DNA of 56,382 nucleotides from NCBI GenBank assembly GCA_029237915.1, contig JAQWHD010000048.1, forward strand, positions 1 through 56,382. The letters run 5' to 3'. A program made the translations under genes and the position numbers. Source of the stretch: Thalassotalea sp. (GTDB lineage: Bacteria > Pseudomonadota > Gammaproteobacteria > Enterobacterales > Alteromonadaceae). The first letter of the stretch is position 1, and the number at the start of each line of letters is the position of its first letter. The notes below the pieces were generated by a model that did no database searches, was not told the DNA's origin, and was given only the letters and a program-made list of their open reading frames with translations. Positions 33,692-42,676 of the stretch are shown here, piece after piece.

Positions 33692-34045
33692 CTAGTGTAA
33701 GGATTTTAACGTGGATAGTACATCTGTACGCAGGTGTTCAATAGACAGCATAATGTTTTCACTATTCACTTTCTGCTTGTCCATATCGTGCCAATTCTCA
33801 TTCCAAACTCTGTGTAATTCATTAGCACTAGCTTGTGTTTCCGTTGAACCTGTTTGCGTTAAATCTTGTATGTAGAGTACGTAACTCCAGCCTTTTATTG
33901 GATCTTTTTTCTCCTCAGTATCTCCATAATAGGCATAATCAAAGAGTAGCTGTAATTCAGCGAGTGACATTAAAATTTCAAACGAGGAGGTACGGACATT
34001 GCGATTAAATTCGGTTTGCTCATTACGCCAAGTGTTATAAGACAA
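33692..34045 (-). CDS. Conserved-looking hypothetical protein, N-terminus uncertain
   Basis: A 117-residue reading from a TTG. It is mostly helical (SFEILMSLAELQLLFDYAYYG) with a C-terminal SENIMLSIEHLRTDVL. The same frame stays open upstream to 34108 and encodes a hydrophobic helix, TIKNNTIALISIIIAILSLS, which looks like a real N-terminal anchor. No ATG, GTG or TTG precedes that helix in frame; only ATT (34096) is available. So the true start may be ATT, or the 5' end is frameshifted. The function is unknown. Confidence 0.55.
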   Translation of the reverse strand: MSYNTWRNEQTEFNRNVRTSSFEILMSLAELQLLFDYAYYGDTEEKKDPIKGWSYVLYIQDLTQTGSTETQASANELHRVWNENWHDMDKQKVNSENIMLSIEHLRTDVLSTLKSLH

Positions 34046-34141
34046 ACTTAATATAGCAATAATTATGCTTATTAATGCAATCGTATTATTTTTAATTGTA
34101 AAACGAGGCTAGTTTTAGAGTTCTTACTGTTGTCCAATTGC

Positions 34142-34187
34142 TCACCTAAACTTAATCTTTACTGATTTAATCGTTAAGTTTAGGTGA
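34142..34187. repeat. 14-base perfect inverted repeat
   Basis: TCACCTAAACTTAA (34142-34155) and TTAAGTTTAGGTGA (34174-34187) are perfect arms 18 bases apart, located between the stop of the next gene on - and the start of the hypothetical gene. No T run follows on either strand, so it is not a classical terminator. Confidence 0.75.
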
Positions 34188-34202
34188 TAAATCGACGTTT
34201 GA

Positions 34203-34910
34203 TTAGTTAGGTTTTTTCTCTATTGCATTCTCATAATGGATATCAGCTAAGCTAATAATGGCTTTAATTAAAGAGTCGGTAATATTGGTACCAATAAAAT
34301 TGGCATCTATAGGGGCATCTCTGCCTATTGCTGCCAAAGCCAAATTTGGTATCTCTATTGTTAAAACCTCACCATTAACCGCTTGCAAATCTACAGTTAA
34401 GGTCAAGTTAGTTGCATTAATGCTAAGTATTTGCATTTTAGTTGCTGGCGCAGTTTTAGAGCTAGATTTTTTCTTCAGTTTAAATTCTTCAGGTGTGTAG
34501 CTATCAATATAATTGAATTGGCTTTGAATTTGCTGTGTAATTTGTTTGAAATTATTATCTCCATCAGCGCTGAATGTAATGTTAGCGTGCAACTTATCAA
34601 AATTTACGGATTCAACGATAATTACTGGTGCATTAATTGTTGATGTATCAGCCTTTACTCTAATTTTTTTAATTGATAATGCATTTTCACTAGAATGAGT
34701 GTCTGAAATTGTGAAATTCTCTAGCGTGATATCACCATGCTCTAACGCTAAAGTAACCTGTTTAACATCAACCTGCTGTTTAGTGATTAGAGAAGCTTGG
34801 GTTATTACTTGTGAACGTAAAAAGCCAGTTAAATCGGTTGCTGCTAAATACCAAAGAGCAGCACCAAAAAATATTAATAAGCTTGCAGCGAGAATGGCAA
34901 GTTTGTTCAT
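34203..34910 (-). CDS. AsmA/DUF748-like periplasmic protein with N-terminal anchor
   Basis: A 235-residue protein with one N-terminal membrane helix (LAILAASLLIFFGAALWYLA) and a beta-rich remainder. The repeated pattern of short strands (VDVKQVTLALEHGDITLENFTI and later SINATNLTLTVDLQAVNGEV) resembles AsmA-like or DUF748 proteins, which act on the periplasmic side in lipid or envelope homeostasis. A Lys/Ser stretch (KLKKKSSSKT) interrupts it near 145. The family is a guess by pattern; the function is unknown. It is divergent from the RND operon. Confidence 0.6.
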   Translation of the reverse strand: MNKLAILAASLLIFFGAALWYLAATDLTGFLRSQVITQASLITKQQVDVKQVTLALEHGDITLENFTISDTHSSENALSIKKIRVKADTSTINAPVIIVESVNFDKLHANITFSADGDNNFKQITQQIQSQFNYIDSYTPEEFKLKKKSSSKTAPATKMQILSINATNLTLTVDLQAVNGEVLTIEIPNLALAAIGRDAPIDANFIGTNITDSLIKAIISLADIHYENAIEKKPN

Positions 34911-35082
34911 AGATGATCCATTTATAAAGTTAAAGCGTTAGATGATGCAAGTATACCTCGAGTTAAACTCTCTAGGTAAGTTTAATTTAACCTGTAAATA
35001 TTGTAATTCAACGTTTATTTATGTTTTCAATCAGTGAACTACTGTATATTTACGACAAAATTTTTATAATGATAATTACCCT

Positions 35083-36144
35083 ATGGCACAATCTAAATCT
35101 TCTCGTTTACCTTTACTTTTTTTATCAGCTCTCCTTATTGGTTTAGTCGCTTATGTACAGTGGCCCAAAACCGATAGTCAGAAAAGTAGATTCCAAAGAG
35201 TTGTAATGGTAAAGACCGCACCTGTTATTGATGCTGAATTCAGTGATGAATTTGAAGCTTTAGGCACTACCATCGCAAACGAAGCCGTCATTATTACCTC
35301 ACAACGTTCTGATATCGTTGAAGGCGTTTTTTTTAATGATGGGGATGTCGTTAAAAAGGGTCAAATATTAGTTGAGTTACGCAAAGAAGCTGAGCAAGCG
35401 AACGTCCGTGAGTTAAAGGCTAACCTTAAAGAATCAAGTGCGCAGTTGACTCGTTATAATGAATTAAGAAAACAAGATGTTGCATCTGTTGCGCAACTGG
35501 AAGAGCAGCAAGCTAAAACTGAATCGATTCAAGCACGCCTTAAAAATTCACAAGCTCAATTAGCGAAGCTTTCAATTAAAGCGCCATTTGATGGACAGCT
35601 TGGGTTTCGCAATGTGAGTGTTGGCTCATCGGTAAAAAATGGCGACGTGATCACAAGTCTTGACGACCTCAGTATGGTTAAAGTTGACTTTTTCATTCCT
35701 GAGCAATATTTGTCTACTATTAATGTGAAACAATCTATAAATGCTCGTAACGTTGCTTATCCTGACGTTGTTTTTAAGGGGGTTGTAAGTAGTATATCAC
35801 CGCGATTAGATACTAAGACACGGATGATTAAAGTTAGAGCGTTAATACCTAACAAAGAAAGTAAGTTACGCCCAGGTATGCTAATGGCAATTACCATAAA
35901 ACGTAAAGTAGAACACGTATTACAATTACCTGAAAGTGCAATAATACCATTTGAAGACAGTCATTTTGTGTTTGTTAACAAAGACGGAGTTGCCGTTCGT
36001 ACACCTATTATCATTGGCCGTCGTAAGCCGGGAATTGTTGAGGTTATATCAGGAATTGAAGAAGGTACATCGGTAGTAACAGAGGGAGCATTAAAGCTTA
36101 GAAATGGCTCAAGTATTGCCGTTAAAACTGAGGGGCAGAAGTAG
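35083..36144 (+). CDS. RND efflux periplasmic adaptor subunit
   Basis: A 353-residue membrane fusion protein of the AcrA/MexH type. It has an N-terminal helix (LLFLSALLIGLVAYV), a lipoyl/barrel-sandwich half FFNDGDVVKKGQILVEL, a coiled-coil hairpin about 105-150 (ELKANLKESSAQLTRYNELR), and the returning KAPFDGQLGFRNVSVG. It should bridge the inner-membrane pump to a TolC-like channel, which is not encoded here. It overlaps the pump gene by one base (TAGTG). Confidence 0.9.
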   Translation: MAQSKSSRLPLLFLSALLIGLVAYVQWPKTDSQKSRFQRVVMVKTAPVIDAEFSDEFEALGTTIANEAVIITSQRSDIVEGVFFNDGDVVKKGQILVELRKEAEQANVRELKANLKESSAQLTRYNELRKQDVASVAQLEEQQAKTESIQARLKNSQAQLAKLSIKAPFDGQLGFRNVSVGSSVKNGDVITSLDDLSMVKVDFFIPEQYLSTINVKQSINARNVAYPDVVFKGVVSSISPRLDTKTRMIKVRALIPNKESKLRPGMLMAITIKRKVEHVLQLPESAIIPFEDSHFVFVNKDGVAVRTPIIIGRRKPGIVEVISGIEEGTSVVTEGALKLRNGSSIAVKTEGQK

Positions 36145-39100
36145 TGATATTATCTGATATTTCAGTTAAACGCCCGGTTTTTGCCACGGTATTAAACTTA
36201 TTAATTGTGACTTTCGGTATTGCTGCATTCTTGATGCTGCCTTTGCGAGAATATCCAGATACAGATAAACCTGTTGTATCTGTTTCGACTAAATACTCAG
36301 GCGCTTCAGCCGCTATTGTTGAATCTAAAATCACTCAAGTTCTAGAAGATAGAATTAGCGGTGTTGAAGGTATAAAACACATAACATCGAGCTCACGCGA
36401 TGGCCGCTCTAGTATTTCTATTGAGTTTGAACTTAGCCGCGATATCGATGGCGCAGCTAATGATATACGTGACAAAATATCTTCTGTGTTAAGGCGTTTA
36501 CCTGAGCAGGCAGAACCACCAGAAGTGCAAAAGGCAGGTGATGATGGAGATGTTATTGTCTGGTTTAGCCTGCGCTCGGAGGTTTTTAATACTTTAGAAT
36601 TAACCGACTATGCCAATCGTTATATTGTCGACAGATTTGCCACGGTTAATGGTGTCTCAGAAATTTACCTTGGTGGCGGTCGCACTTATGTAATGAAGCT
36701 TACTTTAAATCGTGAAGCTATGGCTGCACGAAATATTACTGTAAGTGACATAGAGAAGGTGTTAAGAGCCGAAAATGTTGAGTTACCCGCTGGTGAAGTT
36801 AAATCTATTGACCGAAAATTTAATGTTAGGGTTACTAGAAGCTATAAAACTGCAGAAGACTTCGCTTCTATGGTCATTGCTCGTGGCGCCGATAACTCGC
36901 TAGTGAGGCTCGACGATATTGCTAACGTAGAAGTTACCGCCGAAGATGAAGAAAACATGTTCCGCAGTAATGGCTACAACATGGTAGGCCTTGGTATTAT
37001 CAAACAATCTAAGGCGAACACCATCGATGTGGTGAAAGCTGCGCAAAAAGAAATGGAAGAAGTTAAGCTAAGCTTGCCTGCCGGCACGGAGATCATCCCA
37101 AGTTACGACTCATCTATTTTCATTAAAGACTCTATCGATGAAGTTTATAACACCTTAGGCATAGCTATGCTGATGGTGGTGTTAGTTATTTTTATCTTTT
37201 TAGGTAATGTTAAGGCTACGCTTATACCTGCGGTAACTGTACCTGTAGCCTTGATCGGTTCAATGATCGTAATGTCAGCGTTAGGTTACTCAATTAACTT
37301 ATTAACCTTATTGGCATTAGTATTAGCAATTGGTTTAGTTGTAGATGACTCTATCGTCGTACTTGAGAATATTTATCGCCGAATTGAAAATGGTGAACCG
37401 CCATTACTTGCAGCCTATAATGGTGGACGCGAAGTTGCTTTTGCCGTAGTTGCAACCACATTAGTGCTTGTGTCTGTATTTGTACCTTTAGTCTTCATTT
37501 CTGGCGATATCGGTCGCTTATTTACCGAATTTGCCGTAGCAATTTCGGCTGCTGTAATTTTTTCAAGTATTACCGCATTGTCGCTAACTCCAATGATGTG
37601 CTCGAAATTATTAAAGCATAGGGAGCGCAGTTCTTCATTTGGTCAATTACTCGATAAAGGTTTTGCTCGTCTAGAGAAATCTTATGCTAATGCGCTTAAC
37701 TCATCGATTAAACAGCCCATGATGATAGTTGTGGTTATGGCATTAGCATTTGCGAGTGTTTGGATTATAGGTAAAAAACTTCCTAGTGAATATGCACCTA
37801 AAGAAGACCGAGGTGGTGCTTTCTTAATGATGTCGAGTGCTGAAGGCTCTAGCTATGAGCGTAATGTTGCAAATATGAGCATTATTGAAGAAAAATTAAT
37901 GAAATATTATGATGACGGTTCTTTAGAGCGCGTAATGGTAAGAGTTCCTGGCTTTAGAGGCGCAGGTGGTGTTGCTATTCTCGGCTTACCTGACTGGCAA
38001 GACCGTACTATTTCTACGCAAGATTTTATTGGTAAATTTAATAACGAACTCAAAGATGTAACAGATGCTCGGGCTTTTATTATGTCTAGAGGTGGTTTGG
38101 GCGGTCGCTCTGGTGGCGGTAAACCTATCGGATTCGTTCTTCAGGGGAACAGCTACGAAGAATTGGCTCGCTGGCGTAATATTATTTTAGAAAAAGCTCA
38201 AGACAATCCAAAAATCATTGGCTTAGAAGGGGACTACAAAGAAACTTACCCGCAACTTTTAGTTAAAATTAATCGTGAACGAGCTTCTGATTTAGGTGTT
38301 TCTGTTGGCGATATTGGTAGAACCTTAGAAACTATGCTGGGTAAACGCCGAGTGACAACTTACATCGAGCGTGGTGAAGAGTACGATGTGTTGCTCGAAG
38401 GTGATGAAGATGAATATAAAAGCCCAAGTAGCTTAGAAAATATTTATGTTCGTTCAACTACAACGATGCAATTAATTCCTTTATCTAATTTAATTAGCTT
38501 TGAAGAAAATGCTACGGCAACTAATTTAAATCGATTTAATCGCCTACGCAGTATCACTCTTTCAGGAAGCATTACTCAAGATTACACCTTAGGTGAAGCG
38601 CTTGATTATTTAAATGATATTGTAAAAAATGAACTGCCGATGGAAGCGAATGTTGCTTATACAGGGGCTTCTGAAAAGCTTAAGGACTCAAGCAGTTCAA
38701 TGTTATTAGTATTTGCTTTAGCATTACTTATTACCTATTTAGTATTAGCTGCACAATTTGAAAGCTTTATTCATCCATTTGTTATATTAATCACAGTACC
38801 GTTAGCGCTTGTTGGCGCGGTTGCCGGTTTGTATTTAAGTGGCATGACATTAAATATCTACAGCCAAATTGGTATCGTTATGCTCATAGGTTTAGCAGCT
38901 AAAAATGGTATTTTAATTGTTGAATTTGCCAACCAACTTCGAGATTCAGGCGAAGAGTTTACTCAAGCTATTATTAAAGGCTCTCAGCAACGTTTACGTC
39001 CGATTGTAATGACGTCATTCACAACGATTATGAGCTCTATACCGCTAGTGTTAGCGACAGGTCCTGGCTCTGAGTCGAGAATGGTTATAGGTACGGTAAT

Positions 39101-39227
39101 ATTCTTCGGTGTGGCATTAGCTACCGTATTTACTTTGTTTATCGTACCTGGTGCTTACTACTGGCTATGCCGTAATACTAAATCACCAGAGTTTATTGCT
39201 AAGCAAATTGAGCAACAAGAAAGCTAA
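36144..39227 (+). CDS. RND multidrug efflux pump, inner-membrane subunit
   Basis: A 1027-residue HAE1-type permease with the usual 12-helix, two-loop layout. The N-terminus SDISVKRPVFATVLNLLIV is typical; the TM4 relay motif GLVVDDSIVVLENIYRRIENG carries the paired Asp, and the second-half LAAKNGILIVEFANQLRD is the TM10-TM11 region. It exports hydrophobic compounds using protons. The start is GTG, coupled to the adaptor's stop. It is followed by a strong palindromic terminator. Confidence 0.94.
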   Translation: MILSDISVKRPVFATVLNLLIVTFGIAAFLMLPLREYPDTDKPVVSVSTKYSGASAAIVESKITQVLEDRISGVEGIKHITSSSRDGRSSISIEFELSRDIDGAANDIRDKISSVLRRLPEQAEPPEVQKAGDDGDVIVWFSLRSEVFNTLELTDYANRYIVDRFATVNGVSEIYLGGGRTYVMKLTLNREAMAARNITVSDIEKVLRAENVELPAGEVKSIDRKFNVRVTRSYKTAEDFASMVIARGADNSLVRLDDIANVEVTAEDEENMFRSNGYNMVGLGIIKQSKANTIDVVKAAQKEMEEVKLSLPAGTEIIPSYDSSIFIKDSIDEVYNTLGIAMLMVVLVIFIFLGNVKATLIPAVTVPVALIGSMIVMSALGYSINLLTLLALVLAIGLVVDDSIVVLENIYRRIENGEPPLLAAYNGGREVAFAVVATTLVLVSVFVPLVFISGDIGRLFTEFAVAISAAVIFSSITALSLTPMMCSKLLKHRERSSSFGQLLDKGFARLEKSYANALNSSIKQPMMIVVVMALAFASVWIIGKKLPSEYAPKEDRGGAFLMMSSAEGSSYERNVANMSIIEEKLMKYYDDGSLERVMVRVPGFRGAGGVAILGLPDWQDRTISTQDFIGKFNNELKDVTDARAFIMSRGGLGGRSGGGKPIGFVLQGNSYEELARWRNIILEKAQDNPKIIGLEGDYKETYPQLLVKINRERASDLGVSVGDIGRTLETMLGKRRVTTYIERGEEYDVLLEGDEDEYKSPSSLENIYVRSTTTMQLIPLSNLISFEENATATNLNRFNRLRSITLSGSITQDYTLGEALDYLNDIVKNELPMEANVAYTGASEKLKDSSSSMLLVFALALLITYLVLAAQFESFIHPFVILITVPLALVGAVAGLYLSGMTLNIYSQIGIVMLIGLAAKNGILIVEFANQLRDSGEEFTQAIIKGSQQRLRPIVMTSFTTIMSSIPLVLATGPGSESRMVIGTVIFFGVALATVFTLFIVPGAYYWLCRNTKSPEFIAKQIEQQES

Positions 39228-39301
39228 GTTTTCTGCAACAATTTTAAACACCGAAACGTTTACATATATGTAGTTTCGGCATACTACACACCCTATGTGG
39301 C

Positions 39302-39336
39302 AAAAGGGGCTATTCGATATCGAATAGCCCCTTTTT
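39302..39336. terminator. bidirectional terminator after the RND operon
   Basis: AAAAGGGGCTATTCGAT and its exact inverse complement form a perfect palindrome flanked by A and T runs. Confidence 0.93.
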
Positions 39337-39354
39337 ATTTTTATAGTATATAAG

Positions 39355-39384
39355 CTTAAATCAAGAGGGTCAGATCAACTTGAA
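39355..39384. repeat. TCAAG...CTTGA short element, copy 2
   Basis: One base different from 1153-1182 over 30 bases (AGAGGG instead of AGGGGG). It lies between the RND terminator and the convergent enoyl-CoA hydratase gene. Confidence 0.75.
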
Positions 39385-39423
39385 TTGAGCAACGACTGGT
39401 TTGCAAAAAACTATCTTGGTGTA

Positions 39424-40161
39424 TTACTTAAAAAACTGTTTTAAAATTGTTTTGCACTCATCGCCTTCTACTAAACGGCCAAACTCGTGTGCTTCATTCA
39501 CCATCACTTGTTGTAGTATCGTAGCACTTGCATCACGGATTAATTTTCGACTTGTTAATAAAGCATCTAAAGGTAAGGCTGCAATGGAATTCGCCACTGA
39601 TAAGCCCTTAGCTAAAACTTCTTCTGGTTCGCATGCTTCATTAGCAATACCATATTGAACAGCCTCAAATGCGTTAAATCCTTTACCCAACACCATCAAT
39701 TCAAAGGCTTTTTGTTGGCCGACTAAACGTGTCAAAAGAAAACTAGATCCAGCTTCTGGGCAAAGACCTAACTGGGTAAATGGTAATTTAAACTTACTAT
39801 TCGTTGCCGCAATAACCATATCGCAATGCAGTAAAATAGTGCTACCAATACCAACTGCTGCACCAGCCACTGAGGCTACGATTGGCTTTTCAAAAGATGC
39901 TAACACTTTAATAAATTCAAACGCGGCCAAATCTTTCGAGTCACTGTTTTTAATAAAATCGTCTAAATCGTTACCGGCGCAGAAACAGCTACTGTCCCCT
40001 TGAATTAGTACACAATGAATACTTTTAGTCTTACTCGCATGACGAAATAAATCAACCAGCTGTTGGTACATATCAGTATTTAAGGCATTTTTTTTATCAA
40101 GTCGGTTTAAGGTAATACTAAATACGCCACTATTTTCATGACTTAAAATTAAGTTGCTCAT
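39424..40161 (-). CDS. Enoyl-CoA hydratase/isomerase family protein
   Basis: A 245-residue crotonase-fold protein. The oxyanion-hole blocks FCAGNDLDDF and VAGAAVGIGSTILLHCDMVI are present. The TQLGLCPEAGSSFLL block keeps one acidic catalytic position (Glu in CPEAG), while the first catalytic Glu of hydratases (in GGGxE) is replaced in GIGSTI. That pattern fits an isomerase-type member better than a classical hydratase. It is 11 bases downstream of pheA and shares its strand, so it may be under the phe attenuator. Confidence 0.85.
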   Translation of the reverse strand: MSNLILSHENSGVFSITLNRLDKKNALNTDMYQQLVDLFRHASKTKSIHCVLIQGDSSCFCAGNDLDDFIKNSDSKDLAAFEFIKVLASFEKPIVASVAGAAVGIGSTILLHCDMVIAATNSKFKLPFTQLGLCPEAGSSFLLTRLVGQQKAFELMVLGKGFNAFEAVQYGIANEACEPEEVLAKGLSVANSIAALPLDALLTSRKLIRDASATILQQVMVNEAHEFGRLVEGDECKTILKQFFK

Positions 40162-40172
40162 AAAATTAGCCC

Positions 40173-41351
40173 TTATTTAATTTCTGCATGTGGCACTTTA
40201 GTCGGTTTAATTTGCTCTGTTGCATAACAACCTAGTACCTTCATAAAGCGAGTGTTGTCATTTAACTTAGCGAGACAGTCTTGCATGGCAGATGATTTTA
40301 AATTTGCTTCTAAATCGATATAAAACATTTCTTCCCAAGGACGTCCTTGAATAGGGCGTGACTCTAGCTTAGTCATATTAATGCCAAATTCTTTAAGAAT
40401 GATCAGACAATCAACTAATTCACCTGGCTTTTGCCCTGTTGCTAAAATTAATGTTGTTTTAGCTGGTATTTGCTCCGCTACGTCAATTGACTTTCTAGCC
40501 ACTAAAATAAAGCGTGTGTGGTTTTCATCCTGATTGGCTATTGATTTTTGCAGTGGCAATAAGTCATATAACTTGCCACCTTCTTCACTGCCTATTACTG
40601 CCACATTCTGTGCTTGTAACTCTTGAACTTTACTCATAGCTTGAGCACTTGAGTCAGAGTATTCCATGCGAATACCATCTTGTTTATTTAAGAAGTTACT
40701 ACATTGCTGTATTGGCTGAGCATGTGCGTAAATAGTATCGATTTTATCTAAAGTGGTATTAACTGAGGTGAGTAAACAATGGTCAATTGGTTGTGATAAT
40801 TCACCAACAATTGATAAGTTGGTATGTTGCAATAAGTCATACACTTCGTTGATGCTACCTGAACTTGTATTTTCAATTGGCAACATACCGTAATCTACAT
40901 GGCCAGATTCTACCTGTTGTAGGACTGCAGCAAAGCTATCACAGCCAAATTCAATGATCTCTTCTGCTCTTCGTGAAAAGTAGCGATAACTTGCTAAATA
41001 ACTGTATGAACCTTTATCGCCTAAAAATGCCACACTTACCGTTGGCGTTTTAATATTAGGATTTTTAAGTTGTTGCAAGAAAGCTTGCTGATTGAGCACT
41101 GAATCTTCAATGATAGTTTGAAAGATTGACGTAACATAATGAGCATCTAAGCCTTGCTCTTTACCTAGTTGGATAAGTCGTACTAATAATTCTTGTTCGC
41201 GCTGTTGATCGCGAACAGGGCGAATTTGATGGGCTTTGCTTTTGGCAACGTTGAGTGTGAGGGAACGACGCTTGGCAAATAAGCTTAAAAGCTCTTGATC
41301 TAACGTGGTAATTTCTTTGCGTATAACGTTCAAATCTAAACTGTCTTTCAC
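40173..41351 (-). CDS. pheA: Chorismate mutase / prephenate dehydratase (P-protein)
   Basis: A 392-residue fusion. AroQ chorismate mutase at about 1-90 (RKEITTLDQELLSLFAKRRS), prephenate dehydratase at about 105-285 (VAFLGDKGSYSYLA, MLPIENTSSGSINEVYDLL, and the catalytic ENHTRFILVA), then an ACT domain (GQKPGELVDCLIILKEFGIN and LESRPIQGRPWEEMFY) for Phe feedback. It makes phenylpyruvate. Upstream on the same strand are a Phe-rich leader and a complete terminator/antiterminator. The next gene, an enoyl-CoA hydratase homologue, starts 11 bases later. Confidence 0.96.
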   Translation of the reverse strand: MKDSLDLNVIRKEITTLDQELLSLFAKRRSLTLNVAKSKAHQIRPVRDQQREQELLVRLIQLGKEQGLDAHYVTSIFQTIIEDSVLNQQAFLQQLKNPNIKTPTVSVAFLGDKGSYSYLASYRYFSRRAEEIIEFGCDSFAAVLQQVESGHVDYGMLPIENTSSGSINEVYDLLQHTNLSIVGELSQPIDHCLLTSVNTTLDKIDTIYAHAQPIQQCSNFLNKQDGIRMEYSDSSAQAMSKVQELQAQNVAVIGSEEGGKLYDLLPLQKSIANQDENHTRFILVARKSIDVAEQIPAKTTLILATGQKPGELVDCLIILKEFGINMTKLESRPIQGRPWEEMFYIDLEANLKSSAMQDCLAKLNDNTRFMKVLGCYATEQIKPTKVPHAEIK

Positions 41352-41397
41352 GAGGTACTCCGTACACTGTTATTATTTATAATCACTTGCTATAAAA

Positions 41398-41420
41398 TAA
41401 AAAACCTCCATATTGGAGGC
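41398..41420 (-). terminator. pheA attenuator (intrinsic terminator)
   Basis: On the - strand, CCTCCA and TGGAGG form a hairpin with loop ATA followed by TTTTTT, 47 bases before pheA. Its first arm (CCTCC, 41415-41419) can alternatively pair with GGAGGA at 41448-41453, making an antiterminator. Confidence 0.88.
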
Positions 41421-41451
41421 TTTCGCTTTTAAATTTAAAAACAAAAATCCT

Positions 41452-41465
41452 CCGGCTTCAGCCGG
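41452..41465 (-). promoter_or_regulatory. pause/protector hairpin of the pheA leader
   Basis: CCGGCTGAAGCCGG folds on itself; the leader peptide's TGA is in its loop region. Its last GG is shared with the antiterminator strand GGAGGA (41448-41453), so the two structures exclude each other, as attenuation requires. Confidence 0.82.
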
Positions 41466-41505
41466 TAAAAAATGTAAATTTAAAAGTGGTCATGCTATTG
41501 TTCAT
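41458..41505 (-). CDS. pheL: phe operon leader peptide
   Basis: A 15-codon reading frame on the - strand, MNNSMTTFKFTFFTG, has four Phe in a six-residue run (codons 8-13). It is followed by the pause hairpin and the attenuator, then pheA. The arrangement matches E. coli pheL (also a short Phe-rich peptide), though the sequence differs. A ribosome stalled at the Phe codons would cover the pause hairpin and let the antiterminator form, so low Phe-tRNA gives pheA expression. AAGG lies very close to the ATG; an internal ATG at codon 5 is an alternative start. Confidence 0.85.
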   Translation of the reverse strand: MNNSMTTFKFTFFTG

Positions 41506-41518
41506 AGCCTTAATGTAT

Positions 41519-41547
41519 TGGGCTGTAGAAAAAGAGTCAACAGATAA
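41519..41547 (-). promoter_or_regulatory. pheL-pheA promoter
   Basis: On the - strand, TTGACT (-35) and TACATT (-10) lie 17 bases apart, directly upstream of the leader frame. The -35 matches consensus in five of six positions and the -10 in four. Confidence 0.55.
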
Positions 41548-41618
41548 TTTGTTTTCTGTAGAATTCTGTTAAAATACTTCGAAAATATATTCAAAGTACA
41601 CACTTTTAGGGCAATTTC

Positions 41619-42164
41619 ATGGCGTCGTTACAAGATCAATTACTTAAAGCGGGTTTAACAACTAAACAAAAAGCCAAACAAGCGAATAGTGATAAACGTA
41701 AAAAGAACAAACAAAAACGCAGTGGCGTAGAAATAGAAGCGAGCTTACAGGAAAAAGTAAGGGCTGATTTAGCCAAGCAACAAGCAGAAAAAGCCGCAAA
41801 AGATAAAGCACTCAATGATGAGAAAAAACAGCAACTAGCAGCAAAAGAATTACAGCAACGAATTTTACAAATACTTAACCACCATAGTATTTCTGCAAAA
41901 GGTGAAGTCGAATTTAATTTTACTCAAGACGGTAAAATTAAAAAGATGTTGGTAGACGCTAAAATTCAAAAAGCCCTGGTTAATGGCCTACTTGCTATAT
42001 GTGGTTTTGAGCAAAAGAGCTACTTAGTTACAGCCGAAACAGCAGAAAAAATAGCGACCTTAGACGCTGCTATTGTCTTAGTGAGTAATGAAAAGGTTGA
42101 AGACGATATTGATGAAGATGACCCGTACGCGGATTATCAAATTCCAGATGACTTGATGTGGTAA
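41619..42164 (+). CDS. DUF2058 / YaiL-like protein
   Basis: A 181-residue protein. The first half is a highly charged Lys/Gln/Ala-rich region, probably a coiled coil (about 15-80). The second half matches E. coli YaiL: EVEFNFTQDGKIKKMLVDAK in the middle and a nearly identical acidic tail DEDDPYADYQIPDDLMW. YaiL is described as a nucleoprotein or polynucleotide-associated protein; its role is unclear. It stands alone, divergent from pheL-pheA. Confidence 0.85.
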   Translation: MASLQDQLLKAGLTTKQKAKQANSDKRKKNKQKRSGVEIEASLQEKVRADLAKQQAEKAAKDKALNDEKKQQLAAKELQQRILQILNHHSISAKGEVEFNFTQDGKIKKMLVDAKIQKALVNGLLAICGFEQKSYLVTAETAEKIATLDAAIVLVSNEKVEDDIDEDDPYADYQIPDDLMW

Positions 42165-42289
42165 TTGTAAACATCACATAAGCATCAAACAAATAGCAAA
42201 TAGTTATCATAGCTGAATAAAATGAAAGGTTTATTCGGTCTACTATTTTAAGCAAGTTGCATTAATGCAAAACAATTTAGGAAATATAC

Positions 42290-42655
42290 ATGGCTTTATT
42301 ACGATTTATTATTGGTAGAATTATTTTATTAATTAATTTTATTTTTTCACCAAAAGCAGTTAAACGTGAACAAGAGTTACAACAAAAATTAAATGAGCAA
42401 ACTGCAAATTTTAGTATTTATCAACTTAATGCCTGCCCATTTTGTGTAAAAGTACGACGCAATGTGAAACGTCAAAACTTGAATATTGAATATCGTGATA
42501 TTAAAAAAGACAACCATTTAACTGAGCTTGTTGAACAAGGCGGTAAACGAACGGTACCTTGTTTACGTATTGATAATAACGATGGCAGCAGTCAATGGAT
42601 GTATGAATCAAAAGATATCGTCGCCTATTTAGATAAGCTAGCAACAGCTGCCTAA
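42290..42655 (+). CDS. Glutaredoxin-like protein with N-terminal hydrophobic segment
   Basis: A 121-residue protein. The first 22 residues are hydrophobic (IIGRIILLINFIFSP), likely anchoring it to the membrane; then a glutaredoxin domain with the dithiol active site NACPFCVKVRRNVKRQ and the TVPCL cis-Pro block (GKRTVPCLRIDN). It probably reduces disulfides with glutathione, whose first synthesis enzyme, gshA, is also in this window. A terminator follows immediately. Confidence 0.87.
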   Translation: MALLRFIIGRIILLINFIFSPKAVKREQELQQKLNEQTANFSIYQLNACPFCVKVRRNVKRQNLNIEYRDIKKDNHLTELVEQGGKRTVPCLRIDNNDGSSQWMYESKDIVAYLDKLATAA

Positions 42656-42676
42656 TCATAACTACATAAAAAAATT

